Of a stretch of 64,000 bases of DNA, positions 42,190 through 53,330 are shown piece by piece. The DNA is from Ascarosepion bandense (Eukaryota; Mollusca; Cephalopoda; Sepiida; Sepiidae), in the NCBI GenBank assembly GCA_037127315.1, contig JBBBDQ010001279.1:1491001-1555000 (forward strand). The letters are read 5' to 3'. The position numbers and the translations under genes were made by a program. Position 1 is the first letter of the stretch; each line of letters opens with the position of its first letter. Below the pieces are notes generated by a model. It had not been told where the DNA came from and searched no databases. It saw nothing but the letters and a program-made list of their open reading frames with translations.

Positions 42190-42395
42190 GTGCAGTTGTA
42201 ACCAGTGGTGAGTTTTAGATTTTTAAGAAACTAGTGGTGTGACTCAAACTTTCAAAGAACCAATTGTGAGACTTGAACTTCTAAGGATCTGTGGCATGAC
42301 ATAATATCTTAAGTAACCAGTAGTAAATTTCAAACATTTAAGAAAGCAGTAGTGAGACACAAACTGTTAAAAACCAACTTTCAAGGAACAAATGT
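42190..42395. repeat. Degenerate minisatellite (about 40-45 bp)
   Basis: AAGAAACTAGTGGTGTGACT-like units with CAAACTTTCAAAGAACCA repeat four to five times before LINE-B begins. Confidence 0.55.
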
Positions 42396-43260
42396 TGAGA
42401 AGGTCCGGCATTCGCTGCTATATTGAAGGACAGACATCACAAAATCCAGCACTTTCTTCGTTTTTTTCCAGCGAAATTTAAAACTTAATACTCTACTCAG
42501 CTTCTGGAATACATCATTGGTCATGCCAATACACCTTCGGATCTTAGTGTTGCACTTTCCGTCCCCTGTTAGAACATTTATCAGGTATTTAAATTTTTGT
42601 AGATGGTTGATTTCAGTATCCCTCACCTGTATTTGGCATTTTGGGCTTCTCTTTCTACTGATGACCATGCATTCAGTTTTCTTGTAGTTTATGTTTAGTC
42701 CTTTCTTTTCGCTTTCTTTAGCTACCTTCTGTAGGTCTTGGAGCTTCCTTTCTGTGTCTTGTTTGATTTTAGTATCCCCAGGCTTTAGTTGACATTTTGG
42801 GCTCCTCTTTTTACTGGTGACTATTCATTCAGTTTTCTTGTGATTTATCTGTAGTTTTTTCTTTAAGTACTTCCTGTAGAAGTTCTTGTAGTTTACTTTC
42901 CGTGTTTGCTTTCGGCATTGTATCATCTGCGTATCTTATATTGTTCCGTTTGTGGCCGCCAATGATGAATCCTGGCAGGACTTCTAGCTCTCTAAAAATT
43001 GTGCCGCTTTGTAGGTTGGTCTGCTAAACTTGTTTCCTGTTCGTATGCAAACGGTTTGCTGCCAGCATAGGTTCATGATTACTCTAATGTCTTTCCCGAA
43101 TAAGTCAATCTTGCCGAGCGTTTCTATCAGGTCTTTGTGGCGTATTTTGTCGAATGCCTTTGCGTAATCTATGAAACACAGGTACGCGTACTTCTGCATT
43201 TGTATTGCCTATATATGCATCGTTGTGTATTTTGACTGTAATCTGTCTCTAATTCATGTT
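42395..43260 (-). pseudogene. LINE-B (RTE-like) reverse transcriptase, minus strand
   Basis: Frame 43199-42984 holds the first palm motif, CFIDYAKAFDKIRHKDLIET, with its catalytic Asp. Frame 42668-42381 holds MVISRKRSPKCQIQVRDTEI and LINVLTGDGKCNTKIRR. Between them two units of the 52-codon repeat are present (TTTTGGGCT starts at 42639 and 42795, 156 bp apart). Frameshifts and the loss of the YADD region make it inactive. Confidence 0.8.
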
Positions 43261-43339
43261 TCATGGCAATTAATTTAAAAAAAAATTATAATAATAATTC
43301 ATTTCTAAATTTTACAATGAAGACATTATTCCACAAAAC

Positions 43340-43988
43340 ATTAAATAGCAGCATTATTTAAAGCAATAAAGTACAGGATACCATGGAGAGCCATGATCAT
43401 CCATGTCCTTAAGTGATACAGCACATAACAGAAGAAGTACGGGAATAGCAGATCAGGGACAAAGATAAATGGTAAAGACAAGTGATGTTTAAAGCGACAA
43501 GGTTCAGGAAGTTGAGGAGAGCCGTGACTGTCTATATCCTGAAAAGACAGTACATAAAACCTAAAGAAGTGAGGGCATGGACAAAAATAAATGGTAAAGA
43601 GTCAAATATTGTTTAAAGCAACAAGGGATAGGAAGTGGTGGAGAGCCATGACCACTCATGTCCTGAATCAATACAGCTGATAGATGACATAGAAGTGAGT
43701 GGATAGTTGAGCAGGGGCAAAGATTAATGGTAAAGAATCAAATGTTGTTTAAAGTGCTCGAGAAAGAAAATTGTGGAGAGTCATAACCATCTAAATGATA
43801 CAACACATAAAATGAAGATGAAGTGTGCGGATAGCAGGGTGGGGACAAAGATAAATAGTAAAGAAGAGTTAAATCTAGTTTAAAATGACAAAAAATAGAA
43901 AGTTGTTGAGAGCTATGACTGCCTGAATTGATACAGCCCATAAAAGGTGACATAAGAGGAGGCAGGGACAAACATCACTGGTAAAGAA
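43340..43988 (+). repeat. Older satellite units (about 114-141 bp)
   Basis: Degenerate units marked by TTTAAAGC-type blocks at 43357, 43498, 43612, 43749, 43879 and 43999, each followed by GTGGAGAGCCATGA...CATGTCCTGAA and GGGACAAAGAT.AATGGTAAA. The unit resembles the 3' end of LINE-B (compare the minus strand at 28300-28250), so it may descend from it. Confidence 0.75.
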
Positions 43989-44600
43989 TCAAATGTTGTT
44001 TAAAGCTACAAGGTTCAGGAAGCTGTGGAGAGCATGAGCGTCTCCGTTCTGAATTGAATAGTTGAGCAGAGACAAAGAATCAAATGTTGTTTAAAGCTAC
44101 AAGGTTCAGGAAGCTGTGGAGAGCATGAGCGTCTCCGTTCTGAATTGAATAGTTGAGCAGAGACAAAGAATCAAATGTTGTTTAAAGCTACAAGGTTCAG
44201 GAAGCTGTGGAGAGCATGAGCGTCTCCGTTCTGAATTGAATAGTTGAGCAGAGACAAAGAATCAAATGTTGTTTAAAGCTACAAGGTTCAGGAAGCTGTG
44301 GAGAGCATGAGCGTCTCCGTTCTGAATTGAATAGTTGAGCAGAGACAAAGAATCAAATGTTGTTTAAAGCTACAAGGTTCAGGAAGCTGTGGAGAGCATG
44401 AGCGTCTCCGTTCTGAATTGAATAGTTGAGCAGAGACAAAGAATCAAATGTTGTTTAAAGCTACAAGGTTCAGGAAGCTGTGGAGAGCATGAGCGTCTCC
44501 ATTCTGAATTGAATAGTTGAGCAGAGACAAAGAATCAAATGTTGTTTAAAGCTACAAAGTACAGGAAGTTGTGGCGAGCCATGGCCACTCATGCTCTGAA
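43989..44600 (+). repeat. 91-bp homogenised satellite (about 7 units)
   Basis: TCAAATGTTGTTTAAAGCTA recurs at 43989, 44080, 44171, 44262, 44353, 44444 and 44535. Units are almost identical, unlike the flanking old units, which indicates recent amplification of a shortened unit. A final old unit reappears after the SINE-G insertion at 44890-45010. Confidence 0.95.
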
Positions 44601-44603
44601 TTG

Positions 44604-44888
44604 GTCAATCAGTAAAGTGCCATACGTGAAACACACTTGGGCGATCATGTCTTGAAAGAGACATGACTGACTGGGTTGCCATTGTTTTCTGTGGTAGACT
44701 GGTTGCCTGCCAAGGCTATAGAACCCAATCTGTCCTGTTATTTAACCCATAACTGGAAGGAAGAGACAGATTTATACCTTTCCCAAGGGTATTCGTGCGT
44801 AAGTGAATGCAATGAAGTCAACTGGAATTCGAACTCGGCTCCCCGATTTCTTCTTCCAAGCTGATATCCACTGCACCACAACGCACAT
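44604..44888 (-). mobile_element. SINE-G copy inserted in satellite
   Basis: Full-length SINE-G on the minus strand (AGTTAAGTGCCATACGTGAA complement at the left, CTTGGGAAAGGTATAAATC complement, B-box GAGTTCGAATTCCAG complement, head to 44888). Satellite sequence continues on both sides. Confidence 0.85.
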
Positions 44889-45009
44889 CCAAGTGTGTGG
44901 ATAGTCGAGCAGGGACAAAGATTAATGGTAAAAATTCAAGTGTTGTTTAAAGTTACAAGCTACTGGTAGTTGTGGAGAGCCATGGGTGTGCACATCTTAA
45001 TGTGACACA

Positions 45010-45042
45010 GCATATATATATATATATATATATATTTATTTA

Positions 45043-45094
<52 letters not shown>

Positions 45095-45140
45095 CATGAT
45101 GATGATAATAATAATAATAATAATAATAATAATGGAACAA
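45010..45140. repeat. (TA)n, (TTA)n, (AAT)n microsatellite
   Basis: Compound simple repeat with the inversion TTATTATTATCATGATGATG at its centre. Confidence 0.95.
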
Positions 45141-45378
45141 AACAACACATTGAAAGAATCCCTGGAAACCCCAGCTTAAGAGATATACAAAAAATTGTAT
45201 TATTAAGTACAGCCCACACACTAAGGAAAACGTTATCTATGTAATGCTGGGGATGATAGGGAGGATAGAAAAACATGAAATGGAGTCATAACAACACGCC
45301 ACTACCTGCCTTAGGTCTCCCCGCAGACTTGGTTGGTAGTGAGACCAATGCAGAAATCGAAATATGATGAAAAATGAC

Positions 45379-45418
<40 letters not shown>

Positions 45419-45845
45419 CAACAACAACAACAACAACAACAGCAACAGCAACAGCAACAACAACAACAACAACAACAACGAGTGTTCTGTTCTGTGTTGC
45501 TTGTCTCCTTACATGAATAGATACACTCTTCACTGGAAACTGGCTCTATAGAAGATTTAGTTTTTTTTTTTCTTATAAAATCCGTAAAGTGCTAAGGACA
45601 TAATGTGCTTTGCACTGATAAAATGTCATCTTTATTGATTCCCTCATCTTTTAAAAGGGGACAGGGAAATGGTGACAGGATGATTCATCCAAGGAAGCCT
45701 CCATTTATCCCTTTTTCGTTTCTTTGATCTTGCTAACAATGGCCAGCACATTGACTCACAGTATAATCCTTTTTGAGGCTCTGCTATCACATTTTCTTGT
45801 GCATAATATGAAATAATTTTTTTCTAGTGAGGTTCACCCTGAGGT
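45140..45845. repeat. (AAT)n(AAC)n microsatellite in otherwise empty sequence
   Basis: A compound AAT/AAC/CAG tract at 45382-45479. Flanks (45140-45380, 45480-45845) show no gene or known repeat. Confidence 0.8.
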
Positions 45846-46080
45846 GGAGCCACTCAAGGTATCTTCTTCTGTGTGCCGTGTATCTTCAAGACAAAGACGA
45901 TCATGGCCTTCCACTTCTCCTGATCCCTGGTGGATCTTAACACGCTTTCTCCTGTTACCCCTCCCAAACCCTTCTCCCAGCCATCCATCACATGTTACAC
46001 GTTGCTTCCCTCTTTCTCTCTATCTGACCTGCGAGTAAAAGATTTTCCAAGCTCTCCTTCCTCATTACATGTCCCAGGAT
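45845..46080 (-). pseudogene. LINE-B 3' end fragment
   Basis: Complement of ATCTTCTTCTGTGTGCCGTG and CCTGATCCCTGGTGGATCTT matches the LINE-B terminal coding block seen at 28.25 kb (TRDRETWNGM...). Frame broken. Confidence 0.7.
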
Positions 46081-46279
46081 ACACTAAGAGACAGTTTATA
46101 CAAAAAGCAATGGAAAATAATGGTTAAATCTAGACATGAATAGATTAATGATCTAATGAACGGGGGAAACAACCTCTTGGAAGTCGGTTCCACCAAGCAG
46201 CGGTTTGCAGGAAGTAGGTAGTTGCGTGGAAATTACTTATCAGAGGGAATTTGGTTGTTTTGTTACTATGTGGCATACT

Positions 46280-46585
46280 TAATGCATTGTGGCGCAGTGG
46301 ATATTGGCTCAGAACAAGAAATCAAGGAACCGAGTTCGAATTCCAGTGGAATTCCTCGCTTTCACTTCTATGCAGATACTCTTGGGAAAGGTAATAATCC
46401 GTCTCTTCCCTCCAGTTATGGGTTAAATAACAGGACAGATTGGGTTCTATAGCCTTGGCTGGCAACCAATCTATCGCAGAAAGTAATGACAACCTACTGC
46501 GGGATAATCTTCTGCTCAGTCAGTCATGTCTCTTTGAAACATGATCACCCAAGCGTGTAACACGTATAGCACTTAAATGGCTGTT
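46280..46585 (+). mobile_element. SINE-G copy
   Basis: Full-length: CATTGTGGCGCAGTGGATAT, GGCTCAGAACAAGAAATCAA, GAGTTCGAATTCCAG, and all body blocks to GGCTG. Slightly diverged from the 49.14-kb copy. Confidence 0.85.
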
Positions 46586-46589
46586 ACAA

Positions 46590-47960
46590 TGCGAGTGGCA
46601 TGTTGGGTCCTAGCCATGAAGGTCAGGAGTGGTGGAACCACGAAATGTAGCCCGTCTGAGCACTTTCCATGAAAGAAGCTACATCACAATGCAACTCATT
46701 GTTCTTGTAGGGAGTATGCATCATGTTTGTTAAATTCACCTTATGCCAAACATAAACAATCTCCCCATATTAAAAGATCAAGCATAAAAGGATAAGAATG
46801 ATGTCTTTTTTTATATAAAAATAGAAATGAGATTTATTAATTAAAATAATACATAAATTGAGAAATGTATTTAAGTGTAAAGAGTTTCTTCATGTCGAAT
46901 TCAAGAAAAATTGTTCTTCAAAGAAAAGTCTGGTCGAGGTTTTTTTATGATAGTAATAAATAGTTTGTGTGTTTGTTCTTTTCTTTTTTGTTGCCAGACA
47001 GTTTTGAGGAAGAAAAGTATAGGTGAAAGAGATAGTGACAGATTAATGCATATCATCTGATTTTTGAAGGCCCAAGCAGACAATTCGTGGCTCTATGTGA
47101 ATGTTCTTTCTTTCATTGGATGAGGAGAAAAAAAGAGAAAGTGAGAGAGTAAGAAATGCATCCAGTTAGTACTTGCGACTCTTCCAGTCCATTCTCCCCT
47201 CCTTTTCATCCCAAAATTCTTCCTTCTATATCACAAATTTTGTGTGAAGGAACAATTTAGCTTCTCTACCCCAAGATGCTTGTAGAATCGCCCAGTGTCT
47301 TCTAGAAAAAAACTAGATTTCTCCTGAACCATCCTTAATTGAAAGTCTTTTATTTATTTATCACGTTATAAAAGCGATAAAGCAGTGAGAGGCTTACAAC
47401 ATCCTGCCCGTGAGAAATAGGTGGAAGATTATTTGTTACCCTACAGTATTTGGAGAAGTTTTAGAACTTGATCCAGACTGGAAAGTGAGGACCTGTCCAA
47501 ATATGGCAACAGTTCTCCATTCATTATGAATAGCATGAAGAGTCAGGTACTTACTGAAGAGCTACAAGGAGCAGACCATTCCTGCATCTTTAGCAATGAA
47601 TTGTGTGTACAAAATCCACTTAGAGTCACATGTGAGTTTAATGTTCAATAGTCTCTATCTCCTGGATGTGTGCTTTCGGGGATCAATAGATATAAGTAAG
47701 AATAAGAACAAATAGAGTAAAAATTCACAGATCATAGCATCTATTTTTTTAAAAGTGTTCAATACAAATTAGGGCAATATATTATTATATTTTTATTATA
47801 TGTCTAAAATAAAATCATTTTTATCATCAGTTACCAACCATCACCTGACAAAGTGCAATTTATAGTAGTGAAATATGATAGTTTTTGTGTAGAGATGTAA
47901 AATGTTTTTATTATAATCACTTATAAAAAAAATATCATATAATATAATATATATATATAT
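46590..47960. other. No gene seen
   Basis: Unique-looking AT-rich sequence. Short open frames lack any family signature, and no paired splice sites around conserved sequence were recognised. Confidence 0.4.
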
Positions 47961-47964
47961 ATAA

Positions 47965-48825
47965 AACTTATTTATAAATGGAACTTTGTGTGTGTGTCCG
48001 TTACCTATAGACTCCGAAATGGCTGAACTGATTTTCTTGAAAATTTACAGAGTTGTACTATAAGCGTCTGCGAGTGATCTTAGCTAGGTTTAGTGTCGTG
48101 GTACCCCCCCCCCCCCCCGATAAATATCAAAAATCGATAATCGAAAAAATCAGGTTATAGAAAGAGTGGTCCGATTTTAATCAAATTTAATACACTCATA
48201 GACAAAGACATAAGAAACGATATTCAGAAATTTCAAGGTTGCAGTTCTTACAATAGTGCAGAAAATCGATAATATCCCTGATATCGAAAATCAATACCTC
48301 CGATAATCTATCGAATCTGATCAAAAACCGATATTCAGCTATCAATATAGCTCATTTTCTCCAATTTAACTCCTGATGGGTACGATAAGTTTTTATGAAC
48401 CTACTTAAATAAGTTATCCAAGGATAAACTAATCTGACTCTGATATTGGAAATCGATACCCCGATATCCTACCGGGTCTGATCAAAATCAGTTTTTCAGC
48501 CCTTTTATTTTAGTTTTTGCTTCGGGTTTGGCTCTAAGTAGGTATAACTGTAGTTCTTAGTCTCAGTCATGATACCATTTACTCAGAGGACATTTAGCCT
48601 TCAAAATTCTGTTTACGACGAAAAAACTTATTTGATATCGATACCAGGAAATCAAAATTTGACTTACATCCATTCGTTTTTCTTTCAGTCTATGGTTTCG
48701 CTTTAACTGGAAACAACTATTGCTTTTAAGTCTTTGGTGCCAACGTCCAAAGAGTCTGAGCTCCAGGACCATGGATTAATTTTAAAGCTTTCATCGCACC
48801 CGAGCAACGCCAGGCTACACTGCTA

Positions 48826-48826
<1 letters not shown>
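47965..48826 (+). mobile_element. Possible Helitron-like non-autonomous element
   Basis: The left part has GTCCGTTACCTATAGACTCC, GAAATGGCTGAACTGATTTT; the right end has CACCCGAGCAACGCCAGGCT then CTGCTAG followed by T. This pairing of a CCGAxxTTxATxAAA-type block with a terminal CGxGCAACGCC..GCTAG is common in invertebrate repeats thought to be Helitrons. No Rep or helicase sequence. A C-run lies at 48106-48118. Confidence 0.35.

Positions 48827-48886
<60 letters not shown>
48826..48886. repeat. (TA)n microsatellite
   Basis: A long TA run directly at the end of the preceding element. Confidence 0.95.
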
Positions 48887-48889
<3 letters not shown>

Positions 48890-48899
48890 ACACACACAT

Positions 48900-49125
48900 A
48901 TTTGAGTGGTTATTCTGTTTTTTTTTCTATAATTGAACAGTACATTTTAATTATCCACTGGCCTAAATGTTTGAGAAATCTTGTTTAGAAATTGTCAATC
49001 ATCCGGCATGATTCGAACCTGTATATCCTCATATAAAGGGAAGATGCCACCATTAAATCTGGTGTGTCTTATCATTCAACCACAGAAGATATCATAATAA
49101 CCAAAGTCCAAATTAAGCTTTTTAT
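48900..49125 (-). mobile_element. SINE-L copy
   Basis: A tRNA-Leu-like head on the minus strand at about 49090-49005 (TGGTTGAATGATAAGACACAC, CCAGATTTAATGGTGG, B box GGTTCGAATCATGCC) with the SINE-L flank (TTATCCACTGGCCTAAATG). Confidence 0.7.
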
Positions 49126-49139
49126 ATAGATATTCTCCT

Positions 49140-49447
49140 GATGTGCACTGTGGTGCATTGGCTATCGGCTCAGAACGAGAAATCGGGTAGCTGAGTTCGA
49201 ATTCCAGCCGAATTCATTGCATTCACTTACATGCAAATTCCCTTGGGAAAGGTATTAATCCATCTCTTCCCTCCAGTTATGGGTTAAATAACAGGACAGA
49301 TTGGGTTGTATAGCCTTGGCTGGCAACCAGTCTACTGCAGAAAGTAATGGCAACCTACTGCTGGATAATCTTCTGCCCAGTCAGTTATGTCTCTTTCGAG
49401 GCATGATCGCCCAAGCGTGTATCACGTATGGCACTTAACTGACTGAT
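49140..49447 (+). mobile_element. SINE-G copy, full length
   Basis: GTGCACTGTGGTGCATTGGC, GAACGAGAAATCGGGTAGC, GAGTTCGAATTCCAG, through CAGGACAGATTGGGTTGTAT and CATGATCGCCCAAGCG to GGCACTTAACTGACTGA. Confidence 0.9.
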
Positions 49448-49494
49448 TCTCCTGATTCCTTTTTTAGAACATCTATCTCTGCTTGGGATTGTAT

Positions 49495-49905
49495 TTTTCT
49501 TTTTTAATCATTTCACCCTGAGCAAGATATTTCACTGCCACTATTTTGCTGGGGGTTACATAGGGGAAAGTGATGAGAAAGAGTGGTTAGATATAGGAGA
49601 TGTCAGAAGGAGGGTGATAGACGGGTAGAGATACCGAGGATGAGGGTTGGGTAGATGGGAAGAGTGTTTGAGAGAATAGATGAGAGTGTGTTAGGCGTCG
49701 TCTATTGATTTTACATTTAAACTCCTGGAGATTGTAGCTGTCGGGGAAGCAAGTATGTGGAAGGGAATTTCACAGGCGGGAAGTGCGAGAAAAGAAGCTG
49801 TTGGAGTAGAAATTGTGGTTACATTTTATCGGTTTCACTGTAAAAGGGTGGGACGTAGTTACTAATCTAGTATCTCGTGTAAATTCGTACCTAGGGGGGA
49901 CCAGT
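49495..49905 (-). pseudogene. LINE-A 3' end
   Basis: The minus strand carries the C-terminal block (WNSLP, FPDSYNLQEFKCKINR codons) and the terminal block (complement of CACCCTGAGCAAGATATTTC). 5'-truncated at the YEFTRDTRL segment (about 49905). Frame nearly intact but short. Confidence 0.75.
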
Positions 49906-49919
49906 GAAACAAACGCAAA

Positions 49920-50167
49920 TAAAAGCAATATTATGAAATTATACGGAAATTTACGAAATTGATATTAACTGACATATTCATTTAAACTTGTTTTCGACAT
50001 TATTAAAAATAATGTTCAAACAAATGAATTTTCTGCCAGATGAAAAATATTTTCCAAACAAGATTTTGAACATCTCAGCCAGTGAATAATTAAAATGTAG
50101 TGTTTAATTGTAGAAAAGCAGATGATCTACTCAAATACAAGTATCCATTAAAAATAATGTTTAAACA

Positions 50168-50175
<8 letters not shown>
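49920..50175 (+). mobile_element. SINE-L arms without head
   Basis: ACGGAAATTTACGAAATTG, AACTGACATATTCATTTAAA, CTACTCAAATACAAGTATCC and AAAATAATGTTTAAACAAAT are SINE-L end blocks. A TA/GT microsatellite follows at 50176-50227. Confidence 0.6.
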
Positions 50176-50225
<50 letters not shown>

Positions 50226-50227
<2 letters not shown>

Positions 50228-50770
50228 TAGATGTATATTATCACATATATTTTAAGACATTTTGTGTGTGTGCGTATGTATGATAAAATATGAGATCTGA
50301 CACATTCTTTTACCCCTGCGGGAGAATGTGCATGTTTTAAAATGTCGACCATTTTCTTTGCAAGCTGCCAACATGTTTTTTGTGGGTCTGTGTGGAATAA
50401 AGATGGAAGCAAAATGTTTATTAGAAAAAAAAAAAAAGAAAAATCTCTATGCTCGTCCTGATCTAATCCCTCCCCACCATTTTTTTTTTTTAATAAAGAT
50501 AGCATGTTTAAATGTTTCCCTTTGGCTAAAAGTTGGTCCAGCAATTTTATTAGAGCAAAGTGTAGAAAACAGGAATCTTCCTGTCGAATATCTTGTTGCT
50601 GAGGTAAAGATAAAATCTATGAGGGTTTCTGGCTAAACTTGACTGACATCCTTTATTGCATATTTGGCTCAGAAAATCAGGGGGGAATTGTACAGAAATT
50701 GGGTGGTGAGGAGAAAAAAAGATAGCACCCTGTGTTATACAAAAATTCCTTTAAGCCTTGGTTAAATATG
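50226..50770. other. No gene seen
   Basis: No recognisable domain or repeat. Confidence 0.35.
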
Positions 50771-51285
50771 ACAATGTTTTTACAGTAACTCCTGACCACT
50801 GACAATACCTTTCTTCACTATTGTTGAGGCAGTCTTATAACAAAATAATTTAGAATGTATTACTGTCTTATAGTAAACACATTAGCAATGCATTTATATT
50901 ATACATATAATAACTATTCTATCAGTAATGTTTGCATTCATGCCTGACCACTGAATATCCTTTTCTTCCTGATTTTTAATTTATTCCTTTAGTAAAATCA
51001 TTAGCAATGCATTTAAATTATACATATAACAAGCTATTCTATCAGCAATACTTGAATTCCTGACCACACCTTTCTGATTTGTAATGTATTTTTATTGTAA
51101 AATCCTTATATAGTTATACAACAGCTATATTCTATAGGTAACATTTGTATTAATTGCTGACCAATGACAATCTTTTTCCTCCTGATTTCCAATGCATGCC
51201 TACAGTAAAATCATTAGCAATACATTTATACATATAACAGCCTTATTTTAACAGTAACATTAATTCTTGACCATTATTATTTCCT
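50770..51285 (+). repeat. Degenerate tandem repeat (about 110-120 bp)
   Basis: Four to five units share CATTAGCAATGCATTTA, ATACATATAA..GCTATTCTAT and TTGAATTCCTGACCAC. Strongly diverged; no coding content. Confidence 0.6.
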
Positions 51286-51520
51286 TCGTTTTGTAATCAA
51301 TTCATCCCAAGCAAGGAGATAATGCCACTAAGACGCAAGAGGCTACAGATTCAATAAAACAAAAAGGATTTTCTCTAAAAAATTACTTTAAAGAGTGAAA
51401 TGCATAACAAAGAATTTTTCCATTTTGTCATTCAGTTACCCACCATATATTTAATAATCAACTCACCCCAAGCAAGGCAATAATGCCACTAAGAAGCAAC
51501 AGGCTACCGAAAGCTGATTC
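51285..51520 (-). mobile_element. Two LINE-A-type terminal blocks
   Basis: AATTCATCCCAAGCAAGGAG at 51300 and CAACTCACCCCAAGCAAGGC at 51459 are reversed terminal blocks of the LINE-A superfamily, each followed by CACTAAGA.GCAA.AGGCTAC. Confidence 0.55.
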
Positions 51521-51660
51521 TCTAATCGCTGCTTAGATGTGGCACAAGGCCAAAAGCATGGGGTACCCAGTGAGGATCAAACTCATTACTCAGTTGTAAT
51601 AGGTTCTAGCGAGTCAGCTTTGCTAACCATAGTACCACATTGAGGTGCCCAAACAGGCTA
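51520..51660 (-). mobile_element. SINE-C copy
   Basis: Minus strand: head (complement of GCTTTGCTAACCATAGTACC), B-box region and GGCCTTGTGCCACATCTAAG complement (51527-51556). Confidence 0.7.
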
Positions 51661-51800
51661 CTGAAAGTGAAAGGGGATGAAAAAATTTTAGAAGAAACCA
51701 GAAACCGAATCCTAAACAGGAAACAACTGATAAACCTCTATTCCAGTTCAGAAAGTTGAGGAGGAGTGTGAACCGGGCAATAGTCGAACTTATCTACTCT
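51660..51800 (-). mobile_element. LINE-A subfamily 3' UTR fragment
   Basis: AACCGAATCCTAAACAGGAA, GTGTGAACCGGGCAATAG and TTATCTACTCTTATTACC parallel the VNTR unit of the 40.1-40.5 kb element. Confidence 0.55.
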
Positions 51801-52265
51801 TATTACCACTAAATCCTAAAATAGGAACATGAAAATGTCCTTACTTCAAATTAGAAAGAGTTGAGATTTTTGGGATACATTATGAGGAAGAATGCATCTG
51901 TTTGCATTCTTATTATTCCCCCTTGTCAGAAATACTAATTTAACCAACTTCTTGGATGAACCTCAAATATCAGCTTCATTGCTTCGACTACTGGGCTGAC
52001 TTGGGAACTGTTACCTGTTGTGATATTTTCTCTTGAAAGTGCTTTAATAGATTATTACATTTTTTCGTCTTGAAAGAACGCAGCTGCTATGTACATGGCT
52101 GGTTCTGCTAATCCATTTTCTTTTAATCTTTTTAAAATCACTTCAACATTTCGTGTTCACGCCTTTCAAGTCAAACTTGAAGCTTTTGGAAATGTTTGGC
52201 AAATCTTTAAAGAAAAAATGAAACATTGAAAATTCAAATGTCTGCTGCACCTCAAATTGTCTGAT
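51800..52265. other. No gene seen
   Basis: No supported feature. Confidence 0.35.
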
Positions 52266-52284
52266 CAATAAATAACAGCGAGAA

Positions 52285-53330
52285 AGAGAAAGATAGGAAG
52301 TGTGAGAGAGAGAGAATGGGAAATGAGAAAGAGAAATGAGAAGTGAGAGAGAGAAAAATGGGAAGTGAGAGAGAGGGGGGGAAGTAATGGGAGAGAGAAA
52401 GCAAGAGGAAGAGAGATGGAAGATAGGGGAGGAAAAGTAATGAGAGTGAGAAGTGAGGGAGAGCAAAGCAAAAGAGAAAATGAAGTGGAAGAGATAAAGC
52501 AAGGGAAAGGGAGATGAAAGAGAGGAGGAAGTGAATGTTAGAGGGAGAGAGAGAGAGAGAGGGGGTTGTTTAATGGCATATCAACCTCTGTGAATTATTT
52601 AATGCTAACAAGGTGGGTTTTTAAGGAATTTTTTTATGTTTGGTTATAGAGAGAAAGTTGATTTAGTTGGATTTCGGTGAAAAGTTGCTTATTTTTTTTC
52701 TTTCTTTTTATTTTAGAAAACTGAAAATGTCTTCTAGTTTTGTATTCAAAAATGTGTTATGGCAATACACTTTTTTCCCTTCAAAAATGTATATTTTTTC
52801 TATAAAAGTATATTTTTATATTTTCATAGTGTTTTGACCCCAGTTAGAGGGAGGGTTAACTATTTGCCCATAGCTTAGACCCTAGCAGGTGCTACCACTC
52901 CTGTGGCAGGGTGGACCTGGGAACAACAGCAATTAAGAGGTGGTTCCATGCTCCTCACAACCTCCTTGCTGCAAGATGCAGTTTACTGTTACACCCAGGA
53001 CCAAGAGTGAGAGGGAAGTGAGGGAGTGTGAAGGAAAACATGGTGAAAAAAAAAAGAGAAAATGAAATGGGAGGGGGAAAGTAAGGGCTAGGGAGATGAA
53101 AAAGAGTGAAAGTAAGGGAGAGTGCGAGAAAAGAGGATGAAAGAAGAGGAAAGGAAGTCGGAGAGAAAGTAATTGGGTGGGGAAAAAAGAAAAGGGAAAG
53201 TGAGATTAAAAAGAGGGAGGGAAGATGAGAGAGAGAGAGAGAATGAGGGAAAGGGAGCAAGAGTGAGGGGAAAACATGATGAAAAATAAGGAGAGAGAGA
53301 GAGCTGAAGAGAAATGAAAATAGAAGGAAA
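52285..53330. repeat. GA-rich tract interrupted by an R8 insertion
   Basis: Purine-rich repeats (GAGAGAGGGAAGTGA type) at 52285-52563 and 53003-53315. Minus-strand Ser/Leu/Pro-rich open frames are artefacts of this tract. Confidence 0.85.
52565..53000 (+). mobile_element. R8 element copy 1
   Basis: Shares with 62365-62860: TTTAATGGCATATCAACCTC, AATTATTTAATGC, TTTTAGAAAACTGAAAATGT, TCATAGTGTTTTGACCCCAG, GGTGGACCTGGGAACAACAG and CATGCTCCTCACAACCTCC. About 435 bp, non-coding. It sits inside a GA-rich tract. Class unknown. Confidence 0.75.

Noticed and set aside
43989..44600. CRISPR-like array
   Set aside because: Whole-unit 91-bp satellite in a eukaryotic genome; there are no unique spacers.
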